From Formosa undariae (GTDB lineage: Bacteria; Bacteroidota; Bacteroidia; Flavobacteriales; Flavobacteriaceae), in assembly GCF_042427615.1 (NCBI RefSeq), contig NZ_JBHMEZ010000003.1, positions 1,054,001 to 1,118,000 on the forward strand: a DNA stretch of 64,000 nt, written 5' to 3'. Positions 59,278 through 64,000 of the stretch are shown piece by piece. Position 1 is the stretch's first letter, and each line of letters starts with the position of its first letter. The notes under the pieces are model-generated. The model saw only the letters and a list, made by a program, of their open reading frames with translations, did no database searches and was not told where the DNA came from. The position numbers and the translations under genes are program-made.

Positions 59278-60294
59278 ATGAAAACAAAAGATAATAAAAG
59301 CGTAATTTACTGGTTGTTCAGTGGGTGTTTTTTAATATTTATCATGGTTATTGTAGGTGGAATTACGCGCCTTACAGATTCTGGACTTTCAATTTCTAAT
59401 TACAAACTTCTTACAGGAACAATTCCTCCTATTGGAGATTTACAATGGCAGGAAGCCTTCGACTTGTACCAAAAACATCCTGAATTTAAACATTACAACT
59501 CTCACTTTACTATAGACGATTTTAAAAGTATTTACTTTTGGGAATGGTTCCATCGCTTAATTGGGCGCGTTATAGGATTGGTCTTTTTCTTCCCGTTTGT
59601 ATACTTTCTAATCACAAAACAGCTTACAAAATCAACAATCAAAAAAAGTATTGTATTACTTTGTTTAGGTGGTTTTCAAGGATTTTTAGGTTGGTATATG
59701 GTAAAAAGCGGATTGGTAGATATGCCAGATGTCAGTCATTTTAGATTGGCAGCGCATTTAACAGCAGCCTTTTTAACTTTCGCAGCAACACTTTGGGTCG
59801 CTTTGGATTTAATTTATCCAAACAAAAAATGGGTTAATTCTAAGTACAGAAACCTCATCATCGTAACTTATATCGTATTATTAATTCAAATTATTTACGG
59901 GGCTTTTATTGCAGGGTTAAAAGCTGGTTTACTACATAACCATTGGCCATTAATGAATGAAGGTAAATTTATGCATCCTACTGTATATGTATTAGAACCT
60001 TTTTATAAAAATTTGATTGAAAATCCGAGCGGTATTCAATTTGTACACAGAATGCTAGCTTACGTTGTGGTTGGCTTAATCGTTTTACTTTGGTTTAAAT
60101 CGAAAAAACTACGATTAACTATTAGTCAAAAAAGAGCTATAAATGCTTTACTAGTATTAGTATTGTTTCAATTTACTTTAGGTGTTTTCACCTTACTTTT
60201 ATACGTTCCAGTTTGGCTTGGCGTATTGCACCAAGTTGGTGCCTTTTTCTTATTAGCAGCCATGACATTTATGTTGCATCGTTTTAGCAAATAA
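59278..60294 (+). CDS. ctaA: Heme A synthase (CtaA/COX15)
   Basis: This 338-residue membrane enzyme with eight helices oxidises heme O to heme A for aa3-type cytochrome oxidase. The four-helix-bundle repeats and heme-ligand histidines are visible: IMVIVGGITRLTDSGLSISN, FWEWFHRLIGRVIG, DVSHFRLAAHLTAAF, QFVHRMLAYVVVG and WLGVLHQVGAF. The TRLTDSGLS motif is a family signature. It is of the longer COX15-like type common in Bacteroidota. Neighbouring ctaB or oxidase genes are not in the window. The pRiA4b-like gene follows in 38 bp. Confidence 0.94.
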   Translation: MKTKDNKSVIYWLFSGCFLIFIMVIVGGITRLTDSGLSISNYKLLTGTIPPIGDLQWQEAFDLYQKHPEFKHYNSHFTIDDFKSIYFWEWFHRLIGRVIGLVFFFPFVYFLITKQLTKSTIKKSIVLLCLGGFQGFLGWYMVKSGLVDMPDVSHFRLAAHLTAAFLTFAATLWVALDLIYPNKKWVNSKYRNLIIVTYIVLLIQIIYGAFIAGLKAGLLHNHWPLMNEGKFMHPTVYVLEPFYKNLIENPSGIQFVHRMLAYVVVGLIVLLWFKSKKLRLTISQKRAINALLVLVLFQFTLGVFTLLLYVPVWLGVLHQVGAFFLLAAMTFMLHRFSK

Positions 60295-60306
60295 TCATAA
60301 AAATAG

Positions 60307-60314
60307 TATCTTTA
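60307..60314 (+). promoter_or_regulatory. Probable -7 element for the pRiA4b ORF-3-like gene
   Basis: TATCTTTA (one mismatch to TAnnTTTG) lies 17 bp before the ATG at 60332. Confidence 0.35.
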
Positions 60315-60331
60315 CCCCTTAATTTTTGAAC

Positions 60332-60850
60332 ATGATTTATAGATTTAGAGTAATCTTAGACAACGACACAGACGAGGATGTATTTCGCGATTTAGAACTT
60401 CGTAAAACAGACACCTTAGAAGATTTACACAATATTATTACCCAAGCTTTTGGTTTTGACGGAACCGAAATGGCGTCATTTTACAAGAGTGACGACGAGT
60501 GGAATCAAGGCGAAGAGTTTTCTTTATTCGATTTAAGCGACGGTCAGGAAGCTGTAAGTTTAATGAATGAAACGGCTTTGGATTCGATTATAAATAGTGA
60601 AAATACAAAATTAATCTATGTTTACGATTTCTTCAATATGTGGACATTCTTCGTAGAACTAGGAGAAATTGCTAGTGAAGTAGAAGGCGTAGATTATCCT
60701 AATTTAATGTTTGTTCACGGTCAAATTCCTGCCGAAGTTCCTGAAAGAAACTTCGAAGCAGAGGAGGATCTTGACGACTTCGATGAATTTGAAGACGATA
60801 TGGATTTAGAAGATTATGATGGTTTAGATTTCGATGAAAATTGGAACTAA
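60332..60850 (+). CDS. Plasmid pRiA4b ORF-3-like / IS1096 passenger-type acidic protein
   Basis: This 172-residue soluble protein matches the pRiA4b ORF-3 family (IS1096 element passenger TnpR-type): MIYRFRVILDNDTDEDVFRD, DTLEDLHNIITQAFGFDGTE, LIYVYDFFNMWTFFVELGEI. The C-terminal 30 residues are nearly all Asp and Glu with a few Phe/Tyr (EEDLDDFDEFEDDMDLEDYD). Despite the family name, no transposase or inverted repeat is nearby, so it is a chromosomal gene of unknown function. TTG at 60326 is in frame, but the ATG two codons later is preferred. Its end is 3 bp from the end of the convergent kinase-like gene. Confidence 0.82.
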   Translation: MIYRFRVILDNDTDEDVFRDLELRKTDTLEDLHNIITQAFGFDGTEMASFYKSDDEWNQGEEFSLFDLSDGQEAVSLMNETALDSIINSENTKLIYVYDFFNMWTFFVELGEIASEVEGVDYPNLMFVHGQIPAEVPERNFEAEEDLDDFDEFEDDMDLEDYDGLDFDENWN

Positions 60851-60853
60851 TTA

Positions 60854-61930
60854 CTATATTTTTTTCATGTTAACGTCTTCGTAATTACGTTTTACGAAGG
60901 CTAAAGCATATTTTAAAATCTCGCCCATAGTTTTACAATATTTAAAATTCATATCTAAGGTATAGTCATAAATTACAGCTTTTAATTGTTCTAAATTCTC
61001 ATCTGTAGAAATTTTATCATGCATCATACAGTCAATTAACTTGGTAAGACGCTTGTTATAACTAATTACCCGTTTAGCTATAATAGAACGCTCTTCGACT
61101 TTGTATTGATCTATTGATGCTTCACTAATTTTTTCTTTGACAAGTTTAACCATTTGATAGTTTTCTTTAAAAAACTGCGGACGGTAAATATTAAATTTAC
61201 CTTCATAACATTGTTGGTCAAAATCTATAGCACGTACTTTATATACAATCTGATCAAAATCGTGAGTCGGAATTACAACATAGTTATAAGAACGCATATC
61301 TCCCAATAAACGAATCATACAACGTTCGTTAAATTTCACAAACTCTTTGGCAATTTGCGCTTTTTCAGGTTTTGTACAATTTGGCAACATATCTTTTATA
61401 AACACGTCCCCAGGAATACCTGCAATGTGCTCTTCAATCAACGTATCTTTATACACCAAAAAGTTAAGACTATTTGGAGATAGCATATGCTCTAATTCCA
61501 AGCCATAAATACGAGATGCATCAGCCTTTTTAATATAAAAATGAGTATAGTTATCATTTAAAATATTACGTACTTTAATACGAAATGGTTGCGAATTTCC
61601 GAAGGTGCAAAAGTCTATACAGTCTACATTTAAAAACTGAAAAATCTTTTCACTACCATCAGAAACCAGATTCGAATACACTCGTTTTAAAGCTAAATCT
61701 ATTTCCTCTCGGTCATATTCACTATAATACACACGCAACCAAAGTGTATCTTCATCGTCTTTATCGAAAACGGTTATAGCCCCTTGAAAACGCAATAAAT
61801 CATCGTAAAAAATAGGCAGTTCAAAATTTCTGTTATATTCAGAAAGATAACGATCTAACTTTTTAATAACAGGAAATGAAGGCTTCTTCTTTGAAATTTT
61901 TAAATCATCCATATTCACAAATTTACTCAA
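60854..61930 (-). CDS. Unknown protein with kinase-like catalytic motifs
   Basis: This 358-residue cytosolic protein has no signal peptide. Residues about 25-130 (FELPIFYDDLLRFQGAITVF, DEDTLWLRVYYSEYDREEI) are not recognised. The middle has LVYKDTLIEEHIAGIPGDVF, which could be a hinge region. It continues with FNERCMIRLLGDMRSYNYVVI, in which Asp and Asn have the D-x4-N spacing of kinase catalytic loops, and KVRAIDFDQQCYEGKF with a DFD like the metal-binding DFG. A helical C-terminus (about 265-358) follows. I infer a divergent protein-kinase/HipA/aminoglycoside-kinase-like fold. The substrate is unknown; the family seems conserved in Flavobacteriaceae. Confidence 0.6.
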   Translation of the reverse strand: MSKFVNMDDLKISKKKPSFPVIKKLDRYLSEYNRNFELPIFYDDLLRFQGAITVFDKDDEDTLWLRVYYSEYDREEIDLALKRVYSNLVSDGSEKIFQFLNVDCIDFCTFGNSQPFRIKVRNILNDNYTHFYIKKADASRIYGLELEHMLSPNSLNFLVYKDTLIEEHIAGIPGDVFIKDMLPNCTKPEKAQIAKEFVKFNERCMIRLLGDMRSYNYVVIPTHDFDQIVYKVRAIDFDQQCYEGKFNIYRPQFFKENYQMVKLVKEKISEASIDQYKVEERSIIAKRVISYNKRLTKLIDCMMHDKISTDENLEQLKAVIYDYTLDMNFKYCKTMGEILKYALAFVKRNYEDVNMKKI

Positions 61931-61958
61931 TTTTATGCTTTATTTTATTAGCTTGTAA

Positions 61959-61966
61959 CAAATTTA
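61959..61966 (-). promoter_or_regulatory. -7 promoter element for the kinase-like gene
   Basis: The reverse strand reads TAAATTTG, a full match to TAnnTTTG, 28 bp before the start at 61930. Confidence 0.45.
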
Positions 61967-62009
61967 ATTGATATTCGTCTTACTAATATAACCACTAAAA
62001 CGATCCATT

Positions 62010-62906
62010 TTGGCAGGCATCCTTACAATTAACAATCTTACAAAAAAATTCGGTCCACTTACGGCTGTAAATAATCTTTCCTTTACAATAAATAAAGGTA
62101 ATGTTTACGGTATTTTAGGACCAAACGGAAGCGGAAAATCGACTACGCTAGGAATCGTTTTAAATGTAGTAAACAAAACGTCCGGCGATTTTAGTTGGTT
62201 TGGCGGTGATGTTTCTACTCACGATGCGTTAAAGAAAGTAGGCGCTATTATCGAACGTCCTAATTTCTATCCGTACATGACGGCTTACCAAAACCTAAAA
62301 TTGGTATGTAAAATAAAAGGAATCACTTATAGTAAAATTGAAGAAAAACTAGAAGTAGTTGGACTTTTAGACAGAAAGCACAGTAAGTTCCAAACCTTTT
62401 CTTTAGGGATGAAACAACGTTTAGCTATAGCTTCTGCCCTATTAAATGATCCTGAGATTTTAATTTTAGATGAACCTACTAATGGATTAGACCCGCAAGG
62501 AATTCATCAAATTAGAGAAATCATCAGACAAATTGCTCAAAAAGGAACCACCATATTATTAGCATCACATTTATTAGATGAAGTAGAAAAAGTATGTTCG
62601 CATGTCGTTGTTTTAAGAAAAGGTGTAAAATTATATTCAGGCCGTGTAGACGAGATGATTGCTAGCCATGGTTTCTTTGAATTAAAAGCGGAAGACAATA
62701 CCCTATTGAAGGGGTTCTTAGAAATGCATGATGCATTTGGAACTATAACAGAAGAAAATGCCATTTTAAAAGTGCTTTTAAATGAACCGATGGAAGCTTT
62801 AGAATTAAATAAAACGTTATTCGAAAGAGGTATTCTTTTATCGCATTTAGTAAAACGTAAACAAAGTTTAGAAGAACAATTTTTACAATTAACAGACAAC
62901 CAATAA
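62010..62906 (+). CDS. ABC transporter ATP-binding protein (ABC-2 type)
   Basis: This 298-residue ATPase has Walker A GILGPNGSGKSTTLGI, the signature loop FSLGMKQRLAIASALL, Walker B EILILDEPTNGLDPQG and the switch His in LLASHLLDEVEKV. The C-terminal 85 residues form the small regulatory domain common in ABC-2 transporters of the CcmA/NatA type. The start codon is TTG (62010, MAGILTINNL); no ATG is in frame nearby. It pairs with the permease gene 16 bp downstream. Substrate unknown. It is not the gliding-motility ATPase GldA as far as I can judge, because N-terminal spacing and neighbours differ. Confidence 0.9.
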   Translation: MAGILTINNLTKKFGPLTAVNNLSFTINKGNVYGILGPNGSGKSTTLGIVLNVVNKTSGDFSWFGGDVSTHDALKKVGAIIERPNFYPYMTAYQNLKLVCKIKGITYSKIEEKLEVVGLLDRKHSKFQTFSLGMKQRLAIASALLNDPEILILDEPTNGLDPQGIHQIREIIRQIAQKGTTILLASHLLDEVEKVCSHVVVLRKGVKLYSGRVDEMIASHGFFELKAEDNTLLKGFLEMHDAFGTITEENAILKVLLNEPMEALELNKTLFERGILLSHLVKRKQSLEEQFLQLTDNQ

Positions 62907-62922
62907 GCCAAAAATCAAGACC

Positions 62923-63747
62923 ATGTTACGACTTTTAAATTTAGAATTACAAAAACTTCTACTTAATCGCGCGAGTAAAGTATTGATTTTTATTTCATTT
63001 ATTTTACCGTTTACTGTATTAATATTATCATCTATAAAAATAAATTTCTTTGGCTTATTCACGCTTGAATTAGGTGAATTAGGGATTTTTAATTTCCCTA
63101 TAATTTGGCATATCACCACCTTTTTCGCCTCCCAATTTAAATTTTTCTTCGCCATTGTTGTGGTCAGTATGATTGGGAACGAATACAGTAATAAAACCAT
63201 TAAACAGAATCTTATCGATGGGCTGAGCAAGAAAGAATTCATCTTATCTAAATTCTACACCATTGTCTTTTTCTCTTTAATTGCCACCATTTTAATTGGA
63301 GTGGCGACGCTCTGTATTGGATTATACTATTCGAGTTATAACGAGTTAAGTATCATTTTTAGAGAGACTAATTTCTTACTTGCTTACTTTGTAAAACTTG
63401 TTGGATTTTTTAGTTTATGCTTATTTTTAGCCATGTTGGTAAAACGCTCAGCTTTTGCCTTAGGAGGCCTTTTTGTTTTATTTATTGTAGAATGGGTCGT
63501 TTTTGGAATTCTAACTTGGCAAATAAATGCAGAAATCGCGGAGAAAATCCAAAGATTTTTTCCTCTAAAATCGATGTACAACCTTATAAAACAACCTTTT
63601 CAGCGTGTTATGATGACAAAATTCCCAGAGAAATCTGAGATGTTTTACGACTATGCAGTACACAGTTCGGACATCATTATTGTTGTAGCATGGACAGCTA
63701 TTTTTATCTTTTTATCATTTAAATTATTAGAGAAAAGAGATTTATAA
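62923..63747 (+). CDS. ABC-2 type transporter permease
   Basis: This 274-residue integral membrane protein has six hydrophobic segments. The first is near residues 20-38 and the last near 247-266 (SDIIIVVAWTAIFIFLSF). A GNEYSNKTIKQNLIDGLSKKEF coupling segment between helices is typical of the ABC-2 permease family. It lies 16 bp after the ATPase gene and is surely co-transcribed with it. No known substrate. The large loop with RFFPLKSMYNLIKQPFQRV (about 207-226) would face the periplasm. Confidence 0.88.
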   Translation: MLRLLNLELQKLLLNRASKVLIFISFILPFTVLILSSIKINFFGLFTLELGELGIFNFPIIWHITTFFASQFKFFFAIVVVSMIGNEYSNKTIKQNLIDGLSKKEFILSKFYTIVFFSLIATILIGVATLCIGLYYSSYNELSIIFRETNFLLAYFVKLVGFFSLCLFLAMLVKRSAFALGGLFVLFIVEWVVFGILTWQINAEIAEKIQRFFPLKSMYNLIKQPFQRVMMTKFPEKSEMFYDYAVHSSDIIIVVAWTAIFIFLSFKLLEKRDL

Positions 63748-63755
63748 TATCTTTA
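63748..63755 (+). promoter_or_regulatory. Possible -7 element for the secreted protein gene at the window edge
   Basis: TATCTTTA (one mismatch to TAnnTTTG) begins directly after the permease stop and lies 29 bp before the ATG at 63785. Confidence 0.35.
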
Positions 63756-63784
63756 GAAGGACTACTAGAAAAGTCCTCCCTTAG

Positions 63785-64000
63785 ATGAAAAATTATTTAA
63801 TTGCCATTTTGTTTTTATTACATGGTATTGTCTATGCACAATACGAAGCAGCCAATTGGTATTTTGGTGAATATGCAGGAATAAACTTTAATTCTAACAC
63901 GAATCAAGTTACTCCTATTTTAAATGGAAAATTAAATACGAAAGAAGGTTCTTCTTCTATTTCTGATGCCAACGGAAACCTACTATTTTACACCGATGGT
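63785..64000 (+). CDS. Secreted T9SS-associated protein, N-terminal part only
   Basis: The first 72 codons of a gene that runs out of the window. A signal peptide (KNYLIAILFLLHGIVYAQ) is followed by YEAANWYFGEYAGINFN and EGSSSISDANGNLLFYTDG. This opening is typical of large Flavobacteriaceae surface proteins that end in a gliding-motility/T9SS type B sorting domain and carry an N-terminal propeller-like region. The C-terminus is not visible, so the sorting domain is inference. Confidence 0.7.
   Translation, partial: MKNYLIAILFLLHGIVYAQYEAANWYFGEYAGINFNSNTNQVTPILNGKLNTKEGSSSISDANGNLLFYTDG

Noticed and set aside
60332..60850. A transposable element because of the IS1096/pRiA4b family label
   Set aside because: No transposase, inverted repeats or target duplication flank it; the family name does not imply mobility in this chromosomal setting.
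1..64000. CRISPR array, tRNA, rRNA, prophage or defence island
   Set aside because: I found no regularly spaced repeats, no cloverleaf with a T-loop, no rRNA core motifs, no phage structural or integrase genes and no recognised defence operons. A covariance-model search would be needed to exclude a missed tRNA.

Overview
The window is chromosomal DNA from a marine-type member of the Bacteroidota, most likely the family Flavobacteriaceae. The evidence is: low GC; many genes preceded by the Bacteroidota -7 element TAnnTTTG (sometimes with TTG 18-22 bp upstream); almost no Shine-Dalgarno sequences; type IX secretion (T9SS) sorting domains; and lineage-typical families (DUF349, DUF368, DUF5606, OstA-like, PH-domain, DUF4369). 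The genus cannot be fixed by reading. The window is mostly ordinary core genome. I see no tRNA, rRNA, CRISPR array, insertion sequence, prophage or recognisable defence island.

Layout. 1-11.2 kb: the 3' end of htpG, two small unknown proteins, a FUSC-family membrane protein, a DEAD-box RNA helicase, a VanX-type dipeptidase, DoxX and AlkB proteins, a DUF819 membrane protein, a DUF4369 lipoprotein, an lrgAB pair and a PH-domain protein. The gene-free stretch 6.74-7.26 kb carries an exact sigma-54 (-24/-12) promoter consensus pointing leftwards into a strong terminator hairpin with no ORF between. It is the best candidate here for something undescribed. 11.2-16.8 kb: a vitamin B12 uptake locus read leftwards from one promoter through a cobalamin riboswitch (TonB-dependent receptor, BtuG-like beta-propeller lipoprotein, PKD-like lipoprotein). 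A separate small lipoprotein duplicates the N-terminal domain of the last of these. 17.5-31 kb: a BNR-repeat lipoprotein, an RsmB/NOP RNA methyltransferase, a secreted T9SS endonuclease I, purL, a TPR histidine kinase with its LuxR-type regulator, an odd AraC-half-domain protein and a T9SS TPR protein. 31-36.6 kb: TrmH-type methyltransferase, a zinc-less sirtuin, the ppGpp enzyme Rel, a Fur-family regulator and purA. 36.8-47.7 kb: OstA-like envelope protein, class-III aminotransferase, TPR protein, two tandem DUF368 (PopT-type) carriers overlapping aroE, a DUF349 protein and NADH dehydrogenase type II. 47.9-51.8 kb: mazG, DUF5606, def, a small secreted protein, ruvX and dapD. 51.8-56.6 kb: a lipopolysaccharide-core type cluster (GT9, two GT2, a rhamnosyltransferase-like protein, a Kdo-kinase-like protein). 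57-64 kb: tsaC, CCA/poly(A) polymerase family, ctaA heme A synthase, a pRiA4b ORF-3-like acidic protein, an unknown kinase-like protein, an ABC transporter pair and the start of a secreted T9SS-type protein.

How the genes relate. Several runs look co-transcribed: lrgA-lrgB; btuB-btuG-like-PKD; histidine kinase-regulator; fur-purA; ostA-aminotransferase; DUF368-DUF368-aroE; def-DUF5606; ABC ATPase-permease. Envelope themes recur: B12 uptake across the outer membrane, LPS core decoration, polyprenyl-phosphate recycling, LPS-transport-like OstA, and T9SS secretion. Terminators are strong GC hairpins with T tracts, several of them bidirectional between convergent genes. All functional calls come from motif reading without database search.
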